64,000 bases of DNA from Alteribacillus iranensis. GTDB lineage: Bacteria; Bacillota; Bacilli; Bacillales; Marinococcaceae. Positions 8,673 to 19,500 of this stretch are shown here, piece by piece (the stretch's first letter is position 1; each line of letters starts with the position of its first letter). A program made the position numbers and the translations under genes. The DNA lies in contig NZ_FONT01000001.1 of the NCBI RefSeq assembly GCF_900113025.1, positions 434,001 to 498,000 on the forward strand, given 5' to 3'. Under the pieces are notes generated by a model, which saw nothing but the letters and a program-made list of their open reading frames with translations, had not been told where the DNA came from and did no database searches.

Positions 8673-10004
8673 TTAAAATACGAAATGAGCAATGAGAGTA
8701 ATAATAGGAAGCGTAATAACCGTGCGTTCTAGGAAAATCAAAATAAGATCCAAAAGATGAACAGGTACTTTTGATGCTAATAGTAAACCACCCACTTCAG
8801 ACATATAAATTAGCTGGGTTACGGATAAAGCGGCGATAATAAAGCGGGTCATCTCACTTTCGATGCCAGAGCCTAAGATAGCTGGAAGAAACATGTCAGC
8901 AAAACCAATAAGCATCGTTTCCGAAGCAGAAACCGCTTCAGGTACTTGCATCAACTCTAAAATAGGAACGAACGGAGCCCCAATAATAGAAAAGAATGGA
9001 GTTGTTTCCGCAACGATAACGGCTCCTGTACCAAAAGCCATAACAATCGGAAGCACTCCGATCCACATGTCTAAGACGTTTTTAAGGCCTCCCTTGCCCA
9101 GTGTAGAGAAACTAGTAGTTGCAGCTCGCATAGTTGCTTGCCTCACACCCCATAAAAAGGCATTAATATGAGAAGGACGTTGTTCTCCCGATTGGCGGTC
9201 GCCTGTATAGTAATCGTCTTTTTTCCTTGATAAAGGAGGAATACGCGGCATTATAATCGCAGCTACAAAACCGGCAGCCACAATGGCAAAATAGTAAGGA
9301 AGGATATAAGACATCAAGTCCATTTCTGCTAAAATGACAATGCTGAAAGTAATAGAAACAACAGAAAAAGTCGTTCCTATCACTGCAGCTTCACGCTTTG
9401 AATAATGACCTTCCTCATATTGTTGATTTGTTAATAAAACACCGATTGTTCCATCCCCGAGCCAGGAAGCTGCACTATCAATGGCCGCGCGTCCAGGCAG
9501 CGTAAATAAAGGTCTCATAATAGGTGTTAATAGCGCCCCGCAAAATTCCAGCAAACCAAAATTCAATAAGAGAGGCAGTAAAAATCCTGCGAATAGAAAT
9601 ACAGTAATAAGAAGAGGAATCAAGTCAAATAACAACATTCCTCCCGTAGCTTCAGACGTAACAGCTGCCGGACCGATTTGGAATATAACGAGTGCGGACA
9701 TCACAAAACCGACAAAACGTATAATAACCCAAAACCAAGAAACATCGAAAAGAGTCATTGCCAACTTTGAGGAGGATCCTGTTATTTTAACGATGAAGGA
9801 ACCTATGGCAGAAATAAACATAAATAAAACGGCTATCGCTGGCAAGTAAGGTCCTGCTGCTCCTTGAACCCAACCGGCCAGCCAAGCAACAGGTATCGTA
9901 ATCTCGTCATTTATGGACAGAGGAATCATGAACAGAAAGACACCGACTAATGAAGGAATAATAAAGCGAAAGACGCTTCCTTCCGTAGACATTTTAAAAC
10001 TCAT
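8673..10004 (-). CDS. YjiH-family membrane protein with nucleoside-recognition (Gate) domains
   Basis: A 443-residue integral membrane protein with about ten transmembrane segments. The segment around GDGTIGVLLTNQQYEEG, followed by a second half with SEVGGLLLASKVP, matches the YjiH group of Gate-domain proteins. These are presumed transporters, but no substrate is established. The ATG at 10004 has GAGGTGAC nearby. The gene is monocistronic, facing the convergent 103-residue gene. Confidence 0.8.
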   Translation of the reverse strand: MSFKMSTEGSVFRFIIPSLVGVFLFMIPLSINDEITIPVAWLAGWVQGAAGPYLPAIAVLFMFISAIGSFIVKITGSSSKLAMTLFDVSWFWVIIRFVGFVMSALVIFQIGPAAVTSEATGGMLLFDLIPLLITVFLFAGFLLPLLLNFGLLEFCGALLTPIMRPLFTLPGRAAIDSAASWLGDGTIGVLLTNQQYEEGHYSKREAAVIGTTFSVVSITFSIVILAEMDLMSYILPYYFAIVAAGFVAAIIMPRIPPLSRKKDDYYTGDRQSGEQRPSHINAFLWGVRQATMRAATTSFSTLGKGGLKNVLDMWIGVLPIVMAFGTGAVIVAETTPFFSIIGAPFVPILELMQVPEAVSASETMLIGFADMFLPAILGSGIESEMTRFIIAALSVTQLIYMSEVGGLLLASKVPVHLLDLILIFLERTVITLPIITLIAHFVF

Positions 10005-10536
10005 GTTGTCACCTCATAATGAATAAGTAATGTATGTGATTAATATGGACAGTACATAAAAAACTGGTTTTTATAAAATCTCGACTGAATAAAAATAACA
10101 TCTTTTAAATAAAAATAAAAGCTTTTTAATAGAAAAACACGAAAAAAGAGAGACTGAAATTTCACGTACCGTAATTATTAAATAAATAATAATCAAAAAA
10201 TAGTTATAACAGAAGTTAGAAGATCGTCCGGGCACATTAACCCTGTATTTCTAAGAACTTCTTTTAGCAATTAATTGAAAAAAGCAGACGGAGAAGTTGG
10301 ACATAGTGGTAGTAAGGTTGGTTACGAAAAATAGCGTGGCGAAGTTAATACTTGGATGAAATGGGGTTGTAATGAAATGAAAGTAATCGTGAGTTCCTGT
10401 TAAATTTCTTAAGGGTAATAATCGTATGAGAATGTAACCTATGTCTTTGTGATGGAAATAAGAAAGCGATAGGAAAGCAAGGAAGCTGTGTCAAAATCTA
10501 TATAGTTTGACAACAGCCCCGTAAAGATAACTCTGT
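10005..10536. other. AT-rich non-coding gap with one hairpin
   Basis: There is no coding frame with a ribosome site. The YjiH-gene end is extremely A-rich (10080-10200). The only clear structure is the hairpin at 10485-10517, described separately. Confidence 0.5.
10485..10517 (-). terminator. Hairpin downstream of the HAD hydrolase gene
   Basis: GCTGTGTCAAA pairs with TTTGACAACAGC, 11 bp with one bulged A, starting 20 bases beyond the HAD stop codon. In the minus direction the following bases are only moderately T-rich, so termination is plausible but not certain. Similar TGTCAAA stems also occur at insertion-sequence ends. Confidence 0.45.
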
Positions 10537-11313
10537 TTACAATAAGCCAGGAATTTCAGAAAGGGATTGTACTTCCCAAGTAAATGGAATGTCTTTGTTT
10601 GGTTCCTTCTTTTCTCTGTTTATCCAAATGTTTTTCATGCCAGCACGATTAGAGCCCAAAATATCAGTATGTAAATTATCCCCGATCATCAGTGCATCAT
10701 CTGAAGATAATTGCATTAAGTCTAAACAATGTTCAAATATAGAAGGTGCTGGTTTCCCTATCCCGTATGCTCCGGAGACCACGATATATTCGAAGAATGG
10801 AACAAGTTGGGGAGTCATATTCAATTTCTCCTGTTGGAGGGATGGAGCTCCATTAGTCAATAACAGGAGGCGGTAGTTTTCTTTTAGTTCTGCCAAAACT
10901 TCAAACGTGTCCGCATAGATAAATGGAAGCTTTCTTCTATGAAAACGAAAACGTTCGGCTAATGTTGATCCGAGTGGGGAGTCAGATACTCCGTGTTTTG
11001 ATAGAGAATGAGTCCACGCTTTCTCTTGGTAATCATAAATGATCTCATTCATTTTTCGAAAGCCGATATTTATATCGTCCGTAAAGTCCCCCCACAACCC
11101 TTCAAAAGGATTAATACCGATTGATTTAGTAAATTCATATGTATCATAGGAAGCATACAAGGACGCTGCTTCCTCGCGGACTGTTTTTTCTAACTCTTTG
11201 TGGTGGATGCCTGTTTGTTCTTCGGCTTCTAAACAAGTTGCGCGCAATGATTCCTTTATACTTTTTTTATCCCATAGTAAAGTATCATCTAAATCAAAGA
11301 AAAGTGCTTTCAA
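10537..11313 (-). CDS. HAD-superfamily hydrolase
   Basis: A 258-residue phosphatase-type HAD protein. Motif I is FFDLDDTLL at the N terminus, motif II LLLTNGAP, the motif III lysine in GIGKPAPSIF and motif IV MIGDNLHTDILG. A helical cap lies between motifs I and II, as in the YjjG/YsaA-like phosphatases. The real substrate is not deducible. The TTG at 11313 is preferred: AAAGGAG lies eight bases before it, while the TTG at 11322 directly abuts that site. Transcribed alone, divergent from odhA. Confidence 0.87.
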   Translation of the reverse strand: MKALFFDLDDTLLWDKKSIKESLRATCLEAEEQTGIHHKELEKTVREEAASLYASYDTYEFTKSIGINPFEGLWGDFTDDINIGFRKMNEIIYDYQEKAWTHSLSKHGVSDSPLGSTLAERFRFHRRKLPFIYADTFEVLAELKENYRLLLLTNGAPSLQQEKLNMTPQLVPFFEYIVVSGAYGIGKPAPSIFEHCLDLMQLSSDDALMIGDNLHTDILGSNRAGMKNIWINREKKEPNKDIPFTWEVQSLSEIPGLL

Positions 11314-11537
11314 TTTCGCCAACTCCTTTCATATTTAACAGTTACATTATAACGCTGTAAGATAAGGAAAGCATTAAAGAAAATGTATGGAAGCCCTTTA
11401 ATTATGCTAAAATTGTTGTACAATAACAGTAGAAGGCACATAATTGTCACATTTACACTTGTACTCTAAAAAATATCGTCATTTATTTCCGGAAATTACT
11501 TCTATGACTTCACTCGACATTTTTTTGAGTACCCTTT

Positions 11538-11566
11538 TTGAGAACACGTTTCCAACGTGTTAAGAT
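11538..11566 (+). promoter_or_regulatory. odhA promoter with inverted repeat in the spacer
   Basis: TTGAGA at 11538-11543 and TAAGAT at 11561-11566 are 17 bases apart. The spacer is almost entirely occupied by a perfect inverted repeat, AACACGTT-TCC-AACGTGTT, at 11543-11561. An operator here would block RNA polymerase. The sequence does not match the CcpA cre consensus, so the regulator is unknown. The predicted 5' leader is about 155 bases. Confidence 0.6.
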
Positions 11567-11728
11567 AGAATGTGAATTTATACATTCCATTAATTTCAAT
11601 TAACATATAGGGCTGAGGGGAGTGATTGGTAGATCACATCGCATAGGGGTTAGCATTATGATTAAATGAAAAGTGTTACATAACATTTCAACCAGGACAA
11701 TATCAATGCAGGTGGAGGTATAAACCAG

Positions 11729-14566
11729 ATGAGCAGTAATTCAGCCAAGCACGAAGAGCCATGGCAGGAATTTTATGGTCCAAACCTAGGTTATTTAATG
11801 GACCTGTATGAACAATATAAAGAAGATCCCGAGTCGGTAGACCAAGAAACTAGAGAGTGGTTTGATCAATATGGTCCGCCGAGTGAAAGGGAAAGGCCTA
11901 TAAATGGAGCTGCCCCAACGGTAACTGATGCAAAGCCAGATGCCACTATTGTTAATAAAATTGCAGCAGCAGTAAAACTTGCTGAAAATATACGTATTCA
12001 CGGACATTTATCTGCAGACATGAATCCGCTGCAGGAGCCAAGTGATGTTAGTTCGTTTTTAAAAATAAGCGAATATGGATTGACGGAAGAGGACTTAAAA
12101 CAACTTCCTGTCGATATTATTTGCCCGGATGCGCCAAGTCATATTGAGAATGGTCTTGAAGCTATCAATCATTTGAAAGAGATGTATACAAAATCGATAG
12201 CTTTTGAATTTGATCATGTCCATGATGTAGACGAACATCGTTGGTTGAACCGGCAAGTGGAATCCGGAAATTTATATAACTCTTTATCAGAAGAGAAGCG
12301 CCGAAAGCTCCTTAAGAGTTTGACAGACGTTGAGACGTTCGAACAATTTTTACACAAAACATTTGTGGGGCAAAAAAGATTTTCGATTGAAGGTCTGGAT
12401 TCCTTAGTGCCAATGCTTGACGAATTCGCGCAAGAATCGATTCAAGATGGGGCGCGAAATGTGATGATCGGAATGGCTCACAGAGGCCGCCTAAGTGTAC
12501 TGGCACACGTTCTCGGAAAACCGTATGACCTCATATTTTCTGAGTTTCAACATGCGCCTAATAAAAAACTTGTCCCTTCCGAAGGATCTATCGGTATAAA
12601 TTATGGCTGGACAGGCGACGTGAAGTATCACCTAGGTGCAGACAAAAAAATAGAACAAGAGTCTTTCGATGCTAGGATTACGCTTGCAAACAACCCAAGT
12701 CACCTTGAGTTCGTTAATCCTGTGGTTGAAGGTTATTCACGTGCGGCACAAGAGGATCGTTCGCAAGCAGGTTTTCCTCAACAGGATACCTCAAAGTCGG
12801 TTGCTGTACTTATACACGGGGATGCAGCTTTTCCTGGCGAGGGCATCGTGACTGAAACGTTGAACATGAGCCGTATTAAAGGATATCAAACAGGCGGAAC
12901 GCTTCATGTGATTGCAAATAACCAACTTGGCTTTACGACAGATACACATGATTCCCGGTCAACAACTTATGCCAGTGATCCTGCGAAGGGATATGAAATT
13001 CCAATTGTCCACGTTAATGCGGATGATCCTGAATCCTGTATGGCTGCGATTCAATTAGCTTACGAGTACAGGAAGCGCTTTAGTAAGGATTTTGTTATTG
13101 ATCTAATTGGTTATAGAAGGTTTGGGCATAATGAAATGGATGAACCAGCTGCGACCCAGCCTCAACTTTATGAGATAATCAGAAAACACCCTACCGTTCG
13201 TAAGATTTATGCAGAAGCGTTAGCGGGAGACAATGTCTTAACGAACGAAGAAGCAGAACAACTGAAAGAAGAAGCAAACAAAAAGCTTAGAGAGCAGTAC
13301 GAGAAAGTATCCAAGAATAAATCGGAAAGCCCGGAGAAAATAGAAATCCCTGAAGAAGTCGAAAAAAGACTTCCAGAGGTGGAGACAGGCTATGAGGCTG
13401 AGGAATTAAAGAAGATAAACAAAGAATTGATTACTTGGCCAGATGGGTTTACAGTTTTTCCGAAGTTGAAAAAGATCTTGGAGCGTAGAGCGGATGTGTT
13501 TCAAGACAATGGGAAAGTTGACTGGGCACATGCAGAAACACTTGCTTTCGCTACTATTGTCTCGGATGGTACTCCGGTACGCCTGACCGGTCAGGATTCT
13601 CAAAGAGGAACGTTTGCCCAGCGACATATCGTACTGCATGACCACAATAATGGGGACATTTATTCTCCACTCCATATGCTCTCCTCTGCAAAGGCTTCGT
13701 TCGCAGTCCATAACAGTCCACTGTCAGAAGCATCTATTGTAGGGTTTGAATACGGGTATAATGTCCATGCAGAAGACACTCTTGTATTGTGGGAAGCGCA
13801 ATTCGGTGACTTCGCAAACGCAGCACAAGTGATATTTGACCAATTTATCTCTGCCGGGCGTGCGAAATGGGGGCAAAAATCTGGTATGGTTATGCTTCTG
13901 CCGCACGGCTATGAAGGACAGGGTCCGGAACATTCCAGTGCTCGATTGGAACGCTTCTTATCACTAGCAGCGGAAAACAATTGGAATGTTGCTAACTTGA
14001 CAAGTTCTGCTCAATATTTCCACTTACTTCGTCGTCAAGCAGCAATTCTCGGTACGGAGGAAGTCAGACCTCTCGTATTAATGACGCCGAAGAGCTTACT
14101 GCGTAATCAAAACGTAGCATCCCATGCAGAAGAGTTTTCTAGTAACCGTTTTCAAGCGGTGTTAGAAGAACCAAAAACGGGAAAAGAGGCAGATAAAGTA
14201 ACGCGTCTTATTTTTGCTTCAGGTAAAGTGGCAATAGATATGCATGAAGCATTAGATGAGGAAAATACGCCAGAATGGCTCCATATTGTACGGATTGAAG
14301 AACTGTATCCATTCCCTGAAAAGGAAATCAAGAAAATTCTCAGCAGATATAAGAATGTAAAAGAATTTAAATGGGTACAAGAAGAACCACAAAATATGGG
14401 AGCGTGGCATTACATCCAGCCTTTGCTTCGCGAAGTAGCGCCTGATGGTGTGAAAACGAGATATATCGGAAGACGGAGACGTTCCAGTCCTTCAGAAGGG
14501 GATCCGAAAACACACAGAGCTGAGCAAAGCCGCATTGTTAACGAAGCACTTACAGGGAAAGAATAA
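11729..14566 (+). CDS. odhA: 2-Oxoglutarate dehydrogenase E1 component
   Basis: A 945-residue thiamine-diphosphate enzyme, the length of B. subtilis OdhA. It decarboxylates 2-oxoglutarate and hands the succinyl group to the E2 lipoyl arm. The N-terminal segment ([20 protein letters not shown]) is the E2-binding region of this family. [11 protein letters not shown] and NNPSHLEFV are substrate and cofactor segments, and GDAAFPGEG starts the ThDP/Mg motif. The ATG at 11729 is preceded by GGTGGAGGT. It lies 14 bases upstream of odhB and is clearly co-transcribed with it. The E3 gene is not in this window. Confidence 0.97.
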   Translation: MSSNSAKHEEPWQEFYGPNLGYLMDLYEQYKEDPESVDQETREWFDQYGPPSERERPINGAAPTVTDAKPDATIVNKIAAAVKLAENIRIHGHLSADMNPLQEPSDVSSFLKISEYGLTEEDLKQLPVDIICPDAPSHIENGLEAINHLKEMYTKSIAFEFDHVHDVDEHRWLNRQVESGNLYNSLSEEKRRKLLKSLTDVETFEQFLHKTFVGQKRFSIEGLDSLVPMLDEFAQESIQDGARNVMIGMAHRGRLSVLAHVLGKPYDLIFSEFQHAPNKKLVPSEGSIGINYGWTGDVKYHLGADKKIEQESFDARITLANNPSHLEFVNPVVEGYSRAAQEDRSQAGFPQQDTSKSVAVLIHGDAAFPGEGIVTETLNMSRIKGYQTGGTLHVIANNQLGFTTDTHDSRSTTYASDPAKGYEIPIVHVNADDPESCMAAIQLAYEYRKRFSKDFVIDLIGYRRFGHNEMDEPAATQPQLYEIIRKHPTVRKIYAEALAGDNVLTNEEAEQLKEEANKKLREQYEKVSKNKSESPEKIEIPEEVEKRLPEVETGYEAEELKKINKELITWPDGFTVFPKLKKILERRADVFQDNGKVDWAHAETLAFATIVSDGTPVRLTGQDSQRGTFAQRHIVLHDHNNGDIYSPLHMLSSAKASFAVHNSPLSEASIVGFEYGYNVHAEDTLVLWEAQFGDFANAAQVIFDQFISAGRAKWGQKSGMVMLLPHGYEGQGPEHSSARLERFLSLAAENNWNVANLTSSAQYFHLLRRQAAILGTEEVRPLVLMTPKSLLRNQNVASHAEEFSSNRFQAVLEEPKTGKEADKVTRLIFASGKVAIDMHEALDEENTPEWLHIVRIEELYPFPEKEIKKILSRYKNVKEFKWVQEEPQNMGAWHYIQPLLREVAPDGVKTRYIGRRRRSSPSEGDPKTHRAEQSRIVNEALTGKE

Positions 14567-14580
14567 GGAGGATTTATTCC

Positions 14581-15855
14581 ATGGCAGAGATAAAAGTACC
14601 AGAACTTGCAGAATCGATTACCGAGGGAACTATTGCAGAGTGGCTGAAGCAACCAGGTGAACAGGTCGAAAAAGGGGAAAATATAGCTGAACTTGAAACA
14701 GATAAAGTTAACGTAGAAATTGCCTCAGAGGAATCTGGAACGATCAAAGAATTGTTGAAAGAGCCGGGAGACACAGTTGAAGTTGGAGAGGTTATTGCTG
14801 TAGTTGATGAAAGTGGTGAAGGTGGCGGATCCACAGAAGCTCCGGCTGAAGAAAAAGAAAAGCCCGAACAAAAAGAGCAAAAACAAGAGTCAGAACCTGA
14901 AGAAAAAGCAGAGCCAGCAGAGAAGGACGAGGAAGAATCCACCGCTCAACGTCCGGTAGCTTCCCCTGCTGCGAGAAAGCTGGCAAGAGAAAAAGGCATC
15001 GACCTTACAGAAGTACCGGTTAGAGATCCGTTAGGCCGTGTCAGAAAAGAAGACGTAGAAAATTATGAGAGCAATAAAGCAGCCGCAAAAAGTAACGAAA
15101 CGACGGAAAAGAAAAAAGAAAACACTGCACCAGCTAAGGATGAATTCGCTGGAAAACCAGTGGAACGTATTCGTATGTCCCGCCGTCGTCAAACCATTGC
15201 AAACAAATTAGTGGATGTACAACAAACGTCTGCCATGCTCACTACTTTCAACGAAATTGACATGACAGCAGTCATGGATGTAAGGAAGAGAAGAAAAGAG
15301 TCTTTCCAAGAAATGCATGATGTTCGACTAGGATTCATGTCTTTCTTCACGAAAGCAGTCATTGCAGCGTTAAAACATTTTCCTTATCTCAATGCTGAGA
15401 TTCAAGGTAACGAAATCATTCAGAAAAACTTCTATGACATTGGTATGGCAGTATCAACAGATGATGGCCTTGTCGTGCCCGTTGTGCGCGATGCAGATAG
15501 AAAATCATTTGCAGAGCTGGAACAGGAAGTAGTAAATCTTTCCAAAAAAGCTCGCGATAACAAGTTGACGTTGAACGACTTGCAAGGTGGGTCGTTTACT
15601 ATTACAAACGGTGGTGTGTTTGGTTCTTTATTATCTACTCCAATTCTTAACGGCCCTCAAGTAGGTATTCTTGGGATGCATAAAATACAATGGCGCCCTG
15701 TCGCTATCGACCAAGAAAAAATGGAAAACCGTCCAATGATGTATGTGGCTCTATCTTATGACCATAGAATTGTAGACGGCAAAGAGGCTGTCAGCTTCTT
15801 AGTAAAAATGAAAGAATTACTCGAAGATCCAGAGTCCCTCTTACTCGAAGGATAA
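14581..15855 (+). CDS. odhB: Dihydrolipoyllysine succinyltransferase (E2 of 2-oxoglutarate dehydrogenase)
   Basis: A 424-residue E2 protein. The lipoyl domain is at 1-78 with lipoylated Lys42 (ETDKVNVE). An acidic, Glu/Lys-rich linker spans about 80-120, and a peripheral-subunit-binding domain follows ([14 protein letters not shown], about 128-165). A second linker leads to the CoA-dependent acyltransferase domain, which ends with the catalytic [12 protein letters not shown]. It transfers succinyl to CoA and forms the core of the complex. GGAGG lies nine bases before the ATG. Confidence 0.97.
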   Translation: MAEIKVPELAESITEGTIAEWLKQPGEQVEKGENIAELETDKVNVEIASEESGTIKELLKEPGDTVEVGEVIAVVDESGEGGGSTEAPAEEKEKPEQKEQKQESEPEEKAEPAEKDEEESTAQRPVASPAARKLAREKGIDLTEVPVRDPLGRVRKEDVENYESNKAAAKSNETTEKKKENTAPAKDEFAGKPVERIRMSRRRQTIANKLVDVQQTSAMLTTFNEIDMTAVMDVRKRRKESFQEMHDVRLGFMSFFTKAVIAALKHFPYLNAEIQGNEIIQKNFYDIGMAVSTDDGLVVPVVRDADRKSFAELEQEVVNLSKKARDNKLTLNDLQGGSFTITNGGVFGSLLSTPILNGPQVGILGMHKIQWRPVAIDQEKMENRPMMYVALSYDHRIVDGKEAVSFLVKMKELLEDPESLLLEG

Positions 15856-15856
15856 A

Positions 15857-15906
15857 AAAGATACGGCTTTCCCTGATTACATTATCGGGGAAAGTCTTTT
15901 TCTTTT
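15857..15906 (+). terminator. odhAB terminator
   Basis: GGCTTTCCCTGAT pairs with ATCGGGGAAAGTC and is followed by TTTTTCTTTT, two bases after the odhB stop. Confidence 0.85.
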
Positions 15907-15954
15907 GGGTTCTAAAACAAATATTGGGGTGAATAGGATTAAATTCTACCATTT

Positions 15955-16259
15955 CTTAAATAAGGTTGATGGCGAACAGGTGAGACGCCTGCGGGACGTC
16001 GGCTAAACACGGCCACGTCCTGTGGCCAACGCCGACACTAGCACGTCGTGTGCGTCGAAGCAACAGCTGAAAATCCCGCAGGCAGCGGTGCGCTGCCGAG
16101 GAAGTTGAAGCGTTGCCCGCGGCTAAGAAGACACAGTGAAAGCAAGCGCAGCGTAGCTTGAACTGATGTCGCCCTTGTGCCTGTGGTGCAAGCGAGCCTG
16201 TAGAGTCAGCCAACCCGTAGAGCAAAATGTTTAATAACCCCAGCAAATTTTACAGAACC
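15955..16259. repeat. Dispersed GC-rich repeat, copy C (long form)
   Basis: About 300 bases with much higher GC content than the surroundings and several internal stems, for example GCCTGCGGGA near 15991 against TCCCGCAGGC near 16075. Its right end, 16236-16259, is the reverse complement of 5401-5424, and 16144-16207 is shared with copy A. It contains no transposase. Similar GC-rich intergenic elements (CCTGCGGGA ... CCCGCGG) are common in Bacillaceae genomes. The rest of the gap, 16260-16534, shows nothing more. Confidence 0.75.
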
Positions 16260-16534
16260 TTCTTTTGTATAGAAGATAGAGACATATAACGCTTATAAAT
16301 CGTGTAGCGCCCAGCCACACACGGAACTCACAGACTCATCTTTTCTCTAAAAATCGTCTCCGTTTCTTATACGACACCAGCGGACAAGTCAGGACGCTTA
16401 TGCTATGCACAGTCAGACCAAGAAGAATCACATAAGAGTCAAGTCTTTTTCTTTTTGTCTAGTTTATATACAATATAAGAAAAGAAACCGAACGTATGGT
16501 TTGTTATTTGTCTCTCTGAAAGGATGTATTTACT

Positions 16535-19500
16535 GTGGGAGTAACATTTTATATAGGTAGAACAGGGACAGGGAAGACGCGGACAATGAGAGAAAAAATG
16601 GTAGAACTGCAAAAGGAAAACCCGTCTAGTCATAAATCTATTATTTACTTAGTTCCCGATCAGATGACTTTTCAAGCAGAATTAGATCTCATCTCGAAAG
16701 TTAAAACTGGGTTAACGCGTGTCCACGTATTAAGTTTCTCTAGACTCGCCTGGCGAACTCTAAAAGAGACAGGCGGAATCACTAGAACACAACTGCAGAA
16801 AAATGCCATAAACATGCTTATCCGAAAGGTGCTAGAAGAAGAAAAGGATCATTTACGTGTATATAAAAAATCTGCAGACAAGTTTGGTTTTGTGGAGCAG
16901 TTTGAAAAACTGCTTACCGAATTAAAAAGGCAAGATATAACGATTGATGCGCTGTCCAATAAGTTAGCTTTCCTTGATGAAGAGGAAACTCGCAACCATG
17001 TACTTTTCGATAAATTACACGATATTGTAACAGTTTGGAAGCAAATAGAGCACACGTTAGACGGACGTTATGCGGGAATTGAAGATTATTTAATGGTTTC
17101 GGCAAATAAAATAAGTGAATCATCCTTCTTAGAAGAGGCTGAAATCTTTGTTGACGGCTTCCATTCTTTCACACCTCAGGAATTAAACGTTTTACAAGCG
17201 TTAATGAAAAAAGGGAGACACACAACCATTGCTTTAACATTAGATAAACCAAAGGAAGAGGAATTAAATCCTCTCGATCTTTTTTTCCAAACCGGTCAGA
17301 CTTATAATAAATTAACTCACCTGTGTGAAGAAACGGAATGTGAGATTGAAGAAACCATCATGTTTCAAGCGGGACAAAATGACAGGAAGCACGCTTCTAT
17401 TCGTTATTTGGAAGAAACGTTTGAACAACGACCAGTGGTACCCTTGGAATCACAGGGGGCGGTTACCATTCAGCCGGCAGTAAATAGGCGTACAGAAATA
17501 GAAGCAGTGGCGCGTGAAATTAAGAGCCTTGTTCGCGAACAGGGCTACCGTTATAAAGACATTGCTGTAGTTTCACGAAATATGAGTGACTACATAGAGC
17601 TGATTCAATCTTCTTTTCGTGATTACGATATCCCTGTATTCACAGACCAACAGAGACCGATGATTCACCATCCAGTCATAGAATTTATTCGTTCGCTGTT
17701 AGAAACGGTAACAGAAAGATGGAGGTATGAACCTCTGTTTCGTACCTTGAAAACAGATATGCTTTTTTCCATTGAGGATGACTGGGAAGAGGGCAGAGAA
17801 GAAGTGGATATATTAGAAAATTACATTTTGGCCTACGGAATAAAAGAAAAGCATTGGAAACAAGAAGAACCATGGGACTATAACAACCAGCGAACGCTTG
17901 TAGACGACGAAGCTAGCTACGTTGATAATTCTGACATGAAACGTATCATTAATCATTTGCGTAATAAATTCGCTTCTCCTATTTTAAGGTTTGAGAAACG
18001 GTTGAAAAAGCAAAAAACGGTCGAGGGCTTTGCTAGAATCTTATTTGAATTTCTAGAAGAACAAAGGATTCCCCAAAAGATAGAAAAGATGAGAGATGAG
18101 GCAGCGGAGAATGATAATGTTGTACAAGTGAGTGAGCACGAGCAAGTATGGGGAGCAATCGTTGAGCTGCTTGAGCAAATTGTTGAAGTTGCCGGGACAG
18201 AGAAGATGACCTTGCAAATGTTCCAGAAAGTGATGGAGACGGGACTGGAGTCTATGTCATTTAAATTGGTCCCTCCAGCGATTGATCAAGTAACATTTGC
18301 GGACTTGGAACGCTCACGTCTAGCTAATGTACAGGTCTTATTTTTATTAGGCGTGAATGAAGGAATTCTGCCCGCTACCTTTGAGGAAGACGGTATTCTT
18401 GGCGACGACGATCGAGACTGGTTTGAGAAGGAAGGGATGGAACTCGCAGAAAATTCAAGTCGAAGGCTCTTAAATGAACAATTCCTTCTTTATCGGGCGT
18501 TGAGTTTAGCAAATGATAAATTGTATATCCATTACCCTTTAGCTGATGAAGAAGGAAAAACCTTACAACCTTCTCTTGTTATTAATCAAATGAAAGAAGT
18601 GTTTCCGGATATAAAAGAATCACTGCTTTTTAATGAACCGAATGAGTACGATGAGAGATCTCAGCTTAAATTTATCGGTCCCTTTCGGAAAACGATTTCT
18701 TTTCTCACCTATCAACTTCAGCTATGGAAAAAAGGGTATCCGATTTCTTCCGTTTGGTGGGATGTATATAATTGGCACGCGGAAAAAGGTGAGAAAGCAT
18801 CGTTTCCTATCGCTATGAGCAGTCTGTTTTATAAAAACGAACCGGTATCACTTCAGCCAGATACGAGCAAGCGGTTGTACGGAGAAAAACTCAACGCAAG
18901 TGTATCGAGAATTGAACAATTTGAATCATGTGCGTTTTCTCAGTTCGCTTCCTATGGGTTGCGACTAAAAGAAAGAGATATTTACAAGTTAGAAGCACCA
19001 GATATTGGCCAGTTATTCCACGCCGCATTAAAAGAAATGACTGCTCACCTGATGGGACATGGAAAAAATTGGGGGTCGCTTACATCAGAAGAATGTGCAA
19101 GCCTCGCGAAAGAATGTGTGAGTCATCTCGCTCCCAAAATCCAAAGGGAAATTCTTTTGAGTTCCAGTAAGTATAAGTATCTCCATAAAAAACTGGAAGA
19201 TACAGTGATTAAGGCTTCTGAAATTTTAAGTAAACAAGCGAGAGTCTCAGGCTTTTCACCGGCAGGGATAGAACTTGGATTTGGATCGGAAGCTGAATTA
19301 CCTCCTCTTCAATTTACGCTGCCGGATGGAACGATGATGGAAGTCGCTGGCCGGATTGACAGAGTGGATAAAGCAGAAGGCACAAATGGAGTATACGTTC
19401 GTGTCATTGACTATAAATCAAGTGAAAAAAATGTCAGCTTAGCGGACATATATTATGGCTTAGCATTACAAATGCTAGTGTACCTAGACGTCGTATTGAC

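Noticed and set aside
14574-14942. A serine-rich 122-codon minus-strand frame
   Set aside because: It is the antisense shadow of the Glu-rich lipoyl domain and linker of odhB.
5401-16259. A composite transposon bounded by the 24-base inverted sequences
   Set aside because: There is no transposase, no target-site duplication, and the genes inside (odhAB, HAD) are core with ordinary codon use.
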